Origin: Sergeia podlipaevii
Taxonomy: Eukaryota > Euglenozoa > Kinetoplastea > Trypanosomatida > Trypanosomatidae
Reading direction: 5' to 3'
Length of the DNA stretch: 44,112 nucleotides
NCBI GenBank assembly: GCA_030849805.1
Contig: JASANZ010002090.1
Location: 1 to 44,112 of the forward strand
Shown here: in pieces, positions 19,757-30,900 of the stretch
Position numbering within the stretch: position 1 is the stretch's first letter
Layout: each line of letters opens with the position of its first letter
Program-made: the position numbers and the translations under genes
Notes under the pieces: model-generated
What the model was told of the DNA's origin: nothing
The model's input: only the letters and a program-made list of their open reading frames with translations
Database searches by the model: none

Positions 19757-21971
19757 ACCGTATGGTGCCTCTCTCTTTCTCTTTTTCCTATGTGTGTTCG
19801 TGTGTGCGATAGTAAGTCAGATCAAGCAATATATAAATCAGTAGCAATAATGAAGGCCACACACACACAAGTCCTCTTCCTGCAGTTTCTCCACCAATGT
19901 CCTTTGGTTGTTATTGAATTCTTCTCCTTCTCTTCCCTCTCCTTTTATTTCTAAATTTATTTACTTTCCTTGCCGGTTGGTGAGTTTTCTCTTTTGTTTC
20001 TGATGATTTCTCTCTCTCTCTCTCTAGCCAACCTCCTTCACAGGTGATATCCTGTATGCTATTATAGAATGTCTAGAAAGATGTATACACGCGTGTGTAT
20101 TGAGGATTTCAAAAAGAAAAAAACAAAAGGAAAAGTAGAAATGCAATATGCGCAGAGGGAATACGCTACGAAAGTCAAACAAGTACTCCACCTTCGCACG
20201 GTTTCTTCCCGTCTATAACCTACTTTTATTTTTTGTTGTTTTGATGTTGGTGCTCGTGTTTTATTTTCGTTCCCTACAAAGAAAGATTAAGAAGAAAAAA
20301 AAGAAGAAATTAAAAAAGGGTAATGTATTCATAAAGGAAAAAAAAGAAAGAAGAATATTGGAAAAAGGGCAAAAAAAAAGAAATGGTTAAGCTGTTGAAA
20401 AACAAAAAGAAGAGAGGGAAGAGAGAAAAGATGTGTTGCTTATGTATATCATTTTTTTTTTCGGTACCATTTTGAGTGATTAAAAAAAAAAAAACTTTGT
20501 CACTAACTACTGTGATGGAAGCAGGAAACACACGTGGATACAAACACATACATACACGCACACACACAAAATAAAAATAAAGTACTAACATGCGCACATA
20601 CGAGCACAAACGATGGATGAAAAGGGGAAAAAAATTAAAAAAGGAAGGAGGATGAGGAAAAACGAACGGATCTTTCGGGACATCAATTGCCCAGAGAAAG
20701 CAAAAAAAAAAAAAAAAAAATGCATCGACAGCCAATCATATTCACATATACATATATATATATATACTATTGTTTCGTTTTATGTTTACTACTGGTAACT
20801 TGGAGTGGGAACATACTGTTCTGCTCTGCTTTTGTTCGCTCACTCTGTGTCTACCTGTGCAATGAGTGCTCCCCTCCACTCACACCCTTCTTTATATATG
20901 TTTCTTCACCTTTGTAGTTAAAAAACAGCTATGTGGCAAACCTGCATAACAACAAAAAAAAAATGATGGCAACACAACAGAAAAGGCAGATCGTACCGTG
21001 CTTAGTTGGTTTTATAAAATATTTTGTCTCTCAGTTTTCCTCACTTTTTTTTTTATTTCTATCGAGCGCTCCCCCACTAGCAATTTCTGTATCTTCACAA
21101 ATGCCTCCACGAGTCCTGGAAATTCTAACCGTTTTGAGAAATAAAATATATAAAAAAGAATTTTAAAAAAGATGTTAAAAGTTCAGGTAAAGGTAGATAT
21201 TCACGCACACACGCACATACACAAATATGTACTTGTTAAATATTTGGTCAAAAGAAAAAAGAAGAATAGGCAAAGTAGCATCTTCCTTTCAATGAAAATT
21301 CGCATAACCTTCAAAATGAAGTACAAAAATACAAACAACCTTTTTATTGAAAAGAGAATAGTCTATGGATAGATATTCATTCGTCTTCACTTATTGAAAA
21401 AAAAAAAAAATGACGGAGAGCTAGTTGCTGAATATAATAGTAAAAAAAAGTATACGTATATACACACTAGACTGCCCATGACAGTATTAAAGTAGCATAT
21501 AACATTGAATGCAATTTCTTCATGAACACACCAGGAAGAAGCATTCAATAAAACAGTGAAAAATAAAAAATTTTGTAAGGGAGGACGATTGATAAACAAA
21601 CGAGCCTTCAATGACACACGTTTTCTTCCATTCTTTTTCAAACCGTCTGTATAAAATGTATCTCCATCCTCTCTTTTTCTTTCATTTATCTTTTTTCTTC
21701 TTTTTCTTTGAAATGCGCAGCATACGCGCCTGTGCGCTTGTATTTCCTTTTCTCCCCACTTTCCTTCACATAAACAAAACTGAAAGCAACAGCCACGCGC
21801 AATAAGCGGCAGCGCCAACAAGCTTCAAGTAATTTAAAATGCTCTTCACAAAGCAAACTCCTCAATAAGAAGTAATTGTCGATACTGAATAATAGTAAAA
21901 AAAAAAGATAAACAGAGAAGAAAAACTCCAAGCATATTTACCTCTTCAACGCATTGCTGCACATGCAAATT

Positions 21972-22009
<38 letters not shown>

Positions 22010-22641
22010 TGAGAGAGAAAAATATATATATATGTATATTCAGGAAAATACTAACAGTACAGTAAATATATATGGATGTGTTCGCACTTCGCCCTGCAAG
22101 ATATAACCTGGTTGCCACACTTGCTTTCAACTTATTATTACGATTGTTCCCTCCCCCTCAAAAAAAAAAAAAAAGCTCTTAGGCGAAAACAGAACAGAAG
22201 TGAAAGTGATAAGCTACAACAGCATATGTGCCTTATAGGCAGTAGTCTCTCTCTCGCTCTCCCTGCTATATGTGGCAGCACCGCTGACTAAGCAAGAAGC
22301 AAACAGGGAGGAGGAGGAGGAGGAGGCAGCAGTTAGAGCAAAAAATAAATAAAAAGATTAAGAAAAAAAAAAGACAAAAGGAGCTTTTTTGATCATTATC
22401 TTCAAAATGAACACATACACACACATATCCACATGCAACCATTTGAAAAAATGGGAAAAAAAGAGGATGCACTCTCTCTCTCTTGTTTTCTTTTCCTTAA
22501 AAAAAAAAAAAAAAGAAGCTTTGGTTTATATTCCTGTAGTAAAGTGTATAACGCATGCCTGCCCTCATCAGTCAAATCATACAAACAGGAAGATAAATAC
22601 TGCCAAAAACTGTTTGATTTCAAAAAGATCTAGCTGGCGCG
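19757..22641. other. 2.9 kb intergenic spacer
   Basis: AT-rich spacer between the 1362-residue protein gene and the giant coiled-coil gene. It holds many A or T runs (for example about 20701-20719, 21397-21409), TA runs near 20753-20766, a GA repeat at 21975-22006 and GGA repeats near 22308-22325. It presumably carries a long 3' UTR and the leader of the giant gene. No ATG-started frame has the composition of the flanking genes, and I see no tRNA. Confidence 0.6.
21975..22006. repeat. (GA)16 microsatellite
   Basis: A GA run of about 32 bases; the minus strand is therefore a CT tract that could act as a polypyrimidine tract, but it lies over 2.2 kb from the next start codon. Confidence 0.93.
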
Positions 22642-25600
22642 CTACAGTGCTGTGAAGGACCCAATAGGAGTGTGGCCCCTCCACGCGTTGTTTGGTATAA
22701 GAGGTACACGTCCAGTTGTGGGTGATCCGCGTGGTGGCACTGGGGTCCTGATCATCGACGCCCAGCGGTGCCTCCACAGCGCCAGCTGCTCCGCAAGTCG
22801 TGCGCTGATCGTGTCACCGCCCTCTCCCCATGGGTTGCTATACGTGGAAACAGTAGTGCATCCACCCACTATGTTCACTGTAGGTCGAGCCACAGACCTA
22901 CAATGCGCTGCTGTTGTCACCGCCGTCGTTGCTGTGGTTGCCTCCGTCACAACTGTACTCGAGAAGGAGTCACCGTTAGTTGTGTCCCCGAATTCCTCTT
23001 TGGGGTGCTGGGCCGCCGCCGCTGCAAGGCGCTTCTGCAAGTGTGCTGGTGGATGCCAGTAGGTCACCGAGGTGCCCATGCGATTCTTCACCGCGTTAAA
23101 CATGGCAGCCAAGAGATGCTGCACAGGTCTCACGCAGAGCACCTGCGCGGCTGACTGCAGCTGCTTAGCGACTCGGTGCTGTACGCTGTACGTACTACGC
23201 AGCACAGGATGGATAAAGTAGTCCCACTTCTGTAACTGTCGATGGTGGCGACACGTGTGGTGCTTGTGATGATGACGATAGCCACAGCTGCGCTTCTGGG
23301 AGTGCGAGACGGAGCGACGACGGCGTGGTGCGGCAGTCGCTTCCGTGCCGCCTGTAGGGGAGGAGCTCACCTGCTGATCGCTGTTATTGTAGTCACCATC
23401 GTCGTCGTCATCCCATCCGTCTTGGGTGATGCTGCTGCTAGCCGCCGACGACGACAGTAGAACGTGTGGGCTGCGGAAGGAGTCAAAGGAAGAGCGGCAA
23501 GAGCAGTCATAGTCGGAGGTGTCCCTCATCGCCTGCCGCTGACGACGTGCTGCATAGGAGCCGTCCCAGACCTGCGATACATCGCCATTAAACCCGTACT
23601 TGCCCCTCCACCTCTCCCTCTTCTCCCCTTCGTCATTCTCATCATCGTCATACCCAAAGTAGTCAGCGCGAGCGGAATTAGCATTTCTGCTCTGCTCATC
23701 ATCGTCGTACTCATCGTCCCAGTCATCACCACCACTGCGGCTAGTTTTCGACTCCCTATCGTACACCTCCTCATCCGCGCTGTAATGCTGATCCTTCTTG
23801 GTGTTCCCAATCCATCGTGGCAGCGGCACCGGCTGCTTACTCATTGCTTTTGACTTGGCAGCAGCGGCTGCCGCAGGAGGAGCCCCCAGATGCTTCAAGT
23901 CAAGACGAGGGATATGGACAATCGGTACGCGCACCTGAGAAACCTTTCGCCAGAGTGTGTGCAGCCTCCAGCGCACCCGGCCTCGGAATGTGTTGCCCAT
24001 AAAAGCACGCAGCGATTCCTCCGCGGCCGTGACACGCTCACGAGGTGTGACAACATAACGAGTGGAGCGCGGAAGAGACGTGACACCGCGGTAGTCAGCA
24101 GACTCTCCTTCTGCAAGCCCTGCGTCGTCGTAGTAGTCGGCGCCGTTGGGGTACCAATCTGAACTCCAGTCCTCGCTCCCTGTGTAGCTCACAGAGTACG
24201 GGTACTGCTCGCGCTCTCCAGGATGGTTGGAGACGGCGTACTGATGGCGGGAGCAGTAGAGGGCCTCCACTTCCTCCTCTGGTAGCTCCTCGTACTCATC
24301 ATCCATGTTATCTCCAGGATGCGTGCCGTAGTGGTCGTGCGCGGCGTGATCCTTGTCATCTGATGTGTGCATGCATGAGCTGTAGTGCTGCCCCGGAGGG
24401 GGAGAGGTGAATGGGGTGAGAGAAGGCGGAGGCGGCGGTGTCTCCAAATCAGAAGGAGCGATGCAATAGAAGGTGTTATGGGGCATCTCGCGCTCCTCTC
24501 CCATGGACACATCGTCCGCCATAATGGGCTCCCTGTTGTCATCACCGCTTTCATCGTCCGTGCGCTGGTCGTCCACGGAGATAAACATGCACCCTTCCCC
24601 TTCCTTCGCCGTCTCATGTCCGCTGCTACTATGTGGGTAAGCACTCTTGTCTGCTTCTTGCGTGGTTTTCAACTGAAGCCCAAGAGCTGGAGGCGGTGGA
24701 GGTGGAGGTGGTACTACAAGATTCGCAAGAGATGAAACAGTGCTGTTCGCTACAGGAGCAACGTCGTGTACATCCGTAGACAGCGGTGAGTCTGGAATGT
24801 GCAGATACACGAGTTCGGGGGGCGGTGTCACGCAAGGAATTGGAGGTTGGCCCATTTCGTTATCGCCATCGCCGTGGTCGTAGTGGTTCATAGTGCTGCT
24901 ATTGCTGCTGCTATTACTGTTCATCTCAGCGTACTTGTACCGTTCTGCAGCAGCGGCTTCTAGATGGTAGTTGGGCACTTGACCTCCAAAAGGACGCATC
25001 TCTGGAGCAAAAGAAGAAGCGGCATGACCACTGATGTCCTTGGCGTCAATAGACGACGTCTGTAGCGATGCCCTCTCGGTTGTTGCAGCCGCAGTAGAGG
25101 CAGTAGCAGCAGCAGGTGAAGCGCACCGCACGCCTGTCTTGTTCTTGCTTCTATCACGGCCAGCGCTACCGTGCTGGGGATACCTTACAGAGACAGCCGC
25201 TTCAGTAGTAGAAGCAGGGATAGAGGTAGCACGACCTATGCACCCACCAGCGCCACCGTCGCAATGTGGTGAAGACGACGAGACGGCCGGTCGTGACGGC
25301 ACTTGAAAGCGATTGCAAGGGGAAGAGGTGCAAGTTGGAGTGTGGAGAATGCGTGGCCTCAAAGTGGTCGTGGTGATAGTGTGATTAACAGTGTGAGAAA
25401 GAGAAGAAGACCTCGCCGCTGGCGGGGCACCCAGTGAATCTCCTTTGCGAGATCTCAAAGGATGCCTCTGCAGCGGCAGAGATAGCGCAGATAGAGACGG
25501 CAAAGGTAGAGGAGAAGGAGGAGGTCGAGAGCCCAAATGGTATGACTTTTGAAACTCTCTGCTGCTTCTTACCCTTGTATAGGTCGCGGTCGCGGTGTGT

Positions 25601-26730
25601 CTGTCCTTGACTTTACTCTTGCCGTTAGTGGTGGCAGTGACAGCGGTTCCACGCCGAGTGGCTAGCTTGGGGTTACTGCTACGGTGCTGCGCGACCGACC
25701 CTGCCACCTTTTCCCGCGATTTCTGATAGCGTAACGGTGAACTTACCGCCTGCTGCTGCAGTGGGGATAAAGAGCTGGACACGGTCGCACTTCTCCCGTC
25801 GGTAGATGTTGCGTGGACTCGCCCACCCTTGCTCCTACGCGCAGGCTGTGGGGGCGACTTAAACGGTGAGGGCGCAGATGGTGGCTCCTGCGATAGTGTT
25901 GACGTGCCTGTCGCTCTATCGCTCCCATCAGCACCACTATCGTCATGAGTAGCAGCAGTAGCAGCAGCACTGACAGACACTGAGCTTGGCATAGCTGTGT
26001 GGTGCTCTCTTCGTGACTGTGGTTGCCGCCGGGGTGGAGGCAGCGTTGGCTCCGGTGAAGGAGGCTCCCCTATCGTCTCACGCGCAGTAAACTGGATAGA
26101 GCGTGGGGAGCCGACGCTGGTGTTACCATCCCCCTCGTAGCAGTCTCCAGTGATATGCTGCTGGTTGCTGTCGTATCCCGGAAGAAACGAGTCAGAAGAA
26201 CCGTTGGAGCGCGTGGGAGAGACTACGTCCGCTGTGGGTACAGTAAGTAAAACAATGCCACTACCAGCACCGTGTGGATGCGCGTGGTGTGAGTTTTCAT
26301 AGAAAGAATGGTCGTTGGTCTGGTTCTTGCTATGCAGAGTGTCCAATATTGCCGATGCGGTCGGTGCATCGGGGTGTACCAGAAACACATCCACAGGACC
26401 GTTTGCTTCATCGTGTAGGTTGTCGACTCCCTCAGTGTTCTCCTCGTTGCACGCGTTCTGCGGCTTGTGCTGATATGCAGCGTATGCAAGAGAAGCTCTG
26501 AGGCGATCCATGGGGAACATGACGTCTTGGTGAGAATGATTCCCCCTGCTGTTGTCGTAGGTGGTGGTGGTGGAGTGCTCGCCGTCGTGGGGCGAAGAGG
26601 CATACGGCGGTGCCTTGGTAGAAAGCACGACGATGCGCTGAGACATGCTGCGCGAACGGTGTCTGTCGTCATCTTCGCCTCTGCCTTCAATCCACTGAGA
26701 AGCCGTGGAGGTACCGTTGTTGCTCATCAT
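22642..26730 (-). CDS. large disordered protein, proline- and acid-rich, unrecognised
   Basis: A 1362-residue protein that I do not recognise. The first 650 residues are Ser/Thr/Pro/Arg-rich low complexity. Poly-proline runs lie at about residues 675-682 and 765-775, as in ligands of SH3, WW or profilin-like domains. An acidic, Tyr-rich stretch (about 810-875) precedes a block that looks folded, from AAEESLRAFMGNTFRGRVRW (about 900) to the HIPRLDLKHLG segment (about 947). Asp-rich clusters follow (about 990-1080 and 1105-1115). A His/Cys cluster (CGYRHHHKHHTCRHH, about 1145-1160) leads into the second ordered-looking block, KWDYFIHPVLRSTYSVQHRV and onward to about 1240. There is no transmembrane segment or known catalytic motif. 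Start is the first ATG of MMSNNG; stop is TAG. The length, lack of stops and gene-like composition support it as a real gene; function unknown. Confidence 0.88.
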   Translation of the reverse strand: MMSNNGTSTASQWIEGRGEDDDRHRSRSMSQRIVVLSTKAPPYASSPHDGEHSTTTTYDNSRGNHSHQDVMFPMDRLRASLAYAAYQHKPQNACNEENTEGVDNLHDEANGPVDVFLVHPDAPTASAILDTLHSKNQTNDHSFYENSHHAHPHGAGSGIVLLTVPTADVVSPTRSNGSSDSFLPGYDSNQQHITGDCYEGDGNTSVGSPRSIQFTARETIGEPPSPEPTLPPPRRQPQSRREHHTAMPSSVSVSAAATAATHDDSGADGSDRATGTSTLSQEPPSAPSPFKSPPQPARRSKGGRVHATSTDGRSATVSSSLSPLQQQAVSSPLRYQKSREKVAGSVAQHRSSNPKLATRRGTAVTATTNGKSKVKDRHTATATYTRVRSSREFQKSYHLGSRPPPSPLPLPSLSALSLPLQRHPLRSRKGDSLGAPPAARSSSLSHTVNHTITTTTLRPRILHTPTCTSSPCNRFQVPSRPAVSSSSPHCDGGAGGCIGRATSIPASTTEAAVSVRYPQHGSAGRDRSKNKTGVRCASPAAATASTAAATTERASLQTSSIDAKDISGHAASSFAPEMRPFGGQVPNYHLEAAAAERYKYAEMNSNSSSNSSTMNHYDHGDGDNEMGQPPIPCVTPPPELVYLHIPDSPLSTDVHDVAPVANSTVSSLANLVVPPPPPPPPALGLQLKTTQEADKSAYPHSSSGHETAKEGEGCMFISVDDQRTDDESGDDNREPIMADDVSMGEEREMPHNTFYCIAPSDLETPPPPPSLTPFTSPPPGQHYSSCMHTSDDKDHAAHDHYGTHPGDNMDDEYEELPEEEVEALYCSRHQYAVSNHPGEREQYPYSVSYTGSEDWSSDWYPNGADYYDDAGLAEGESADYRGVTSLPRSTRYVVTPRERVTAAEESLRAFMGNTFRGRVRWRLHTLWRKVSQVRVPIVHIPRLDLKHLGAPPAAAAAAKSKAMSKQPVPLPRWIGNTKKDQHYSADEEVYDRESKTSRSGGDDWDDEYDDDEQSRNANSARADYFGYDDDENDEGEKRERWRGKYGFNGDVSQVWDGSYAARRQRQAMRDTSDYDCSCRSSFDSFRSPHVLLSSSAASSSITQDGWDDDDDGDYNNSDQQVSSSPTGGTEATAAPRRRRSVSHSQKRSCGYRHHHKHHTCRHHRQLQKWDYFIHPVLRSTYSVQHRVAKQLQSAAQVLCVRPVQHLLAAMFNAVKNRMGTSVTYWHPPAHLQKRLAAAAAQHPKEEFGDTTNGDSFSSTVVTEATTATTAVTTAAHCRSVARPTVNIVGGCTTVSTYSNPWGEGGDTISARLAEQLALWRHRWASMIRTPVPPRGSPTTGRVPLIPNNAWRGHTPIGSFTAL

Positions 26731-27645
26731 TTCCTTTTTTTTTTTTAAGAGCAGGTACTTCTATAAAAAATATATATGAATAAGTAAAGGTGCTGTTTAA
26801 CACACGATAACGCTTTATGCGTTCAAAAAATAACAGTGATAATAATTATTATTGTAGAAAAAAAAAAGTTGTATAAGTATATATACGTATATTAATATAT
26901 AGATGAGTTATTTAAAAAAATAAAAAAATAGGTGGAAACAAAGTGTAAACTGTATCGTCTGGAGAGAAGAGAAAGGCCAACACAATATAGAGTGCCAGCA
27001 GATGCTAAGGCAATATGAATTAGAGTTTGGAGAGAGAAAAAAAAAAAAAAGAAGCAGGAAGAAGATAAAATATATTTGTAGGACAGTTGAAACTTCACCT
27101 TCCGCTAGAAGCAAACACTGAGCCTCTCATTCTGTCTGTCAGCACAGACGAACACGTGTGCAAGATGATAAAATGAAAAAAAAGCATATATATGTGTTCT
27201 GTGTTGCCATGTACTTTTTAATTTTTTGATATCCTCAATGAGCAGGTGTTGTATATCTGCAACTCCCTCTCCTCTTGCCTCTGCCTTTCTCTCTCTCTCT
27301 CTATCTCTCGTTCTCTTTCATTGATGCGCACTACGTACACACAAATACATAGTAATGAGTAGGGAGAAAGTAGAAGAAAGGGAGCACAATTTGTGAGAAG
27401 CCCCACCGCATGGACCAACTCGTAGACTTACATGTGTGCGTGTGTTCATAGAGAGATGAAAGAGGAGATGGAGGATGAGAAGATTAATGCCCTACACACA
27501 CACACACACACACGGAGGAATAAGAAAAAAATATATAATAATGAAAAAGAAACGATGTGCAAGTGAAAAAAAAAAGCAACTGTTTCTATCTGTAAGCAAA
27601 CGCAAAATAACGCAGAGAAGTGGGTAGCACAATTGGATATGTAAG

Positions 27646-27685
<40 letters not shown>

Positions 27686-27970
27686 CCGAGATACGAACAA
27701 AAGCAATAGGGTGTGTATACAGATATCATGATAGCAGACATTGAAACAACAACAACAAAAAAAAAAAAAGAAACTGAAGACCAAATTGGACAGTAGCGGA
27801 GATAATAAGCACTCTTTACTTGCTCTATATATATATATGTATATTTGCGTGTGCCTCCTCCCCTCACGCATGCACATCCACCAAGAACGGTTTTTTTTTT
27901 CTAAAAAAAGATAAAATTGAAAAAGCAAAAAGCAGAGCACAAGTAGAGGGGAAAAAAAAAATGAGAACTC
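26731..27970. other. 1.2 kb intergenic spacer
   Basis: AT-rich spacer with a T run at about 26735-26746 right beside the start codon, A runs at about 27037-27050, CA units at 27495-27512 and a TA repeat at 27650-27677. It should hold the kinase 3' UTR and the leader of the 1362-residue protein gene. No coding region or RNA gene is visible. Confidence 0.6.
27650..27677. repeat. (TA)n microsatellite
   Basis: About 14 TA units in the presumed 3' UTR of the kinase gene. Confidence 0.95.
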
Positions 27971-30900
27971 TCACAGAAACGTTTCCAGTTCTGGTTTGAA
28001 CTGCAAAGAGCGCGGCTGGCGTAGCTGCTGCTGTCTCTCTCTCAGTCTCTGTTGCTGCTGTTGTCGCTCCTGTGCCTGCACTCGCTGCACTGCGTACGCA
28101 AGCACCTTCTTCACTTTCGCCACATCCTGCGCAGCTAGCAGTGGCAGGAGCGGCACATGAAGCACAAAGACACAGCCAATGTCCACCCTCTGTTGCTCAC
28201 CTGACCCCGCACTCCCGGCAAGCTCGTCTAGTCCCAGGCGGCTCGTGCAACGTGACAAAGGAAGCAAGCCCACCTCTCCCTCCGTAAGCACGACTTGCTG
28301 CAGGAGTACTCGCAGTAGCGCGGTTGCACGAGAAGAGCAAGTCGTAGCAGCAGCGTTACCATGGGTATCCAGCGCGAGACTCCACCGCCGCCATGGGTCT
28401 TCAGCCTCCCCCTGTGAGTGCGAGTGAGTATTACTGGTTTTGACATTGAAATCATAGCCGCTTGGGAATGAAACCTCCCTCCCGATGGTGGTCTCTGGCG
28501 CTGCATAGAGCACGGCCAGTTCGGCAAGTGCATCTGCTTTAAGCGCATCCATCGCGGTGTTGAAGAGGAGCTCTGCGGAGGCAAAATAGCGCGAGTCCGC
28601 CGTGGAAGACCACGCGGCACCGTCTACGTGACTATCTTCAGCCCTATCAGCAGGGGCGAGGGCACTACAGTCGTGACTACTGCTGCGATTGTTTTGAGCG
28701 TGTGGCGTGTATGTAGCATTGTCCTTCTTGAGAGCTTGAAGAGCTGCCAGCTGGCTCTGCCAGACGCGCTTTAACTGCGCAGCTGCTGTGCCCTCCTCCC
28801 AAGGCGAGGCCTGAAGCTCCGTCACAAACTGGGCGTACCCTGCGTGATATAGCTGCTCTGCGAGACAAAGAAGAGGGATGATGGACTCGCGCCAACGCTG
28901 GTGTCGATGTTCATGAGCAAGATAGGCCACAATGCTGCTCACATACGCGCGCGTGGCATAAGTGAGGATGCGAAGATTGCAATTCGGTGGAAGCGGCTCC
29001 TGCTCTGAAGCATGCAATGGGCGATGAGAAAGGAGCGCGGTGTGGGTTGATGATGCCAGGCAGGAACATCGGGTCCCATCACCTGCTGCTTGAGGGTCGG
29101 TAGTCCTTTGGTTCCTCGTGATGACGAGCGTCGTCACCTCTGCAACCATGATCACAGACCAACGCTCTGAAGCACGATCAATGTTGTCACTACCAAAAGC
29201 ACTACTACTCGCATTGTTGGTGTCTGTATGGTCTCGCTCGGCATGTTGCTCTGTTTTCTTCTTCTCCTCTGCCACGCTGACGCTGTGGTGAGACACAGAC
29301 CTGTCTATTCCTTTCTCTGGAGCTTCTGTTGCTACCACCAGTTGCTCCTCTGACACCCTCCCTTCCTCCTCCCTCTCCTTCTCCTCTGTGCAACTCTCTA
29401 AAGGTGGCACAGCAGCGTCACGCTGACAAGCCATAGCAACACCTTCATCTATAGCAATATCAATGGTGGCAACAGTATGTGCAGCAGCAGCAGCAGGAGC
29501 CGTGGTGGTGGTAGTAGTGGTCGGGTGAGAAAAGAAAGAAGGTATGGTGCGCTGCTCCTGTCCTTCACCACCTTCAACTTCCTTCTCTTTATCACTGGTA
29601 CTGTCGCCATCTTCCTGAGCCTCCACTGGGGGGGAACTAGGCGCGTCCACCGCACTCGTCGTCGCTGTCGTCACAACAACAACAGCAGCAGCAGCAGGTA
29701 AGAGCTCCGGGAGTGGTATGGTGAGCGGTGGCAATGGGGGGCCCTCCTCCTCACTAAACCATCGATGTCTCAGAACTCGCTCCACAGAAAGTCGCCTTGC
29801 GGGGTCCGAGGCAGTCATACCCTCTAGCAGGTCAAGCCACAGCGGGATTCCTTCTGCTTGGTGTCGGTGCTTGAGCTCCTCAATGGCATTGGGCACTGCG
29901 ACCAGCAGCTGTGTTCTATCCCGTGCCCTGACCGGGTTTCCCGTGAGCATCTCAAAGAGTACCATACCCGCGGAGTAGACATCGGCGTCGTAGCCGTACG
30001 ACTTGCCCATCAGACGCTCTGGGGACATGTACATAGGCGTGCCGAGTTCTGACTGAAAGAGATTGTATTCTGTGTCTTCAAAACGTTCAGCAGCAGCAGC
30101 GCTGCCACTGCCCAATGGCATCACTACTGATGTGGAAGGGCCTACTGCACCAACGTGCTGGAGCCCTACTCCCCCCACACTCTCTCCGGCGGCGATAGCG
30201 GTGGCGCCACTACTGTTGCTACTGCCACCGTGCTCCCCGCGATGGGACACAGCGCGCTTTGCCATTCCCAAGTCCGCCACGGTAAGCACCGCCTCCTCAA
30301 GATTGGTATCCGACAAAAGCAAATTAGCGGGCTTGATATCACGGTGGATAATCTTATTGGCTTTAAACAGCCACAAGGCATTTGCTAGTTGGTAGATGAA
30401 GCTGCGAGTGATGGGAAAGGGTAGACTGCCTCTGCTGTGAATGAGTTGTTTAAGATCCCCGCCGGCACAGAACTCTGACGCAATCACATACTGAATCCCT
30501 CGAAACTGCTCATTGTGCCGCTTTGAGCTGTCCCTTTGCTTATACATGGAGTGAACACGTAAAATATTCGGACAGTTGAACTTCTTGAGGCGATTAAGAA
30601 TGTCAACCTCGGAAGGATACACCGGCACCTGTTTACTCTCGTGTGATCCTCCTCCTCCACCTCCTCCTCCTCCTGCTGCTCCTCCTCCTCCTCCTCCTGC
30701 TGCTGCTGCTGTGGTGGTGGTGGTGGTGGTGTTTTCTCCAGTGCATGGAGGTGCATTATCTGGCATATTCGAGCCTTGCATGGCATGAACACTCTGTGTG
30801 CCGCCACCGCTGCCGCTGCTGCCTACCCGAGTGAGAGGATCGTGGAACACCTTGACAGCCACAATCTCGTTGCTCCCTGCAACGCGGCCCTTGTATACGA

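Noticed and set aside
19757..22641. Possible retroelement or small genes in the long spacer
   Set aside because: No reverse transcriptase, endonuclease or transposase motif and no flanking duplication were seen. Frames here are Phe-, Lys- or Ser-rich products of homopolymers.
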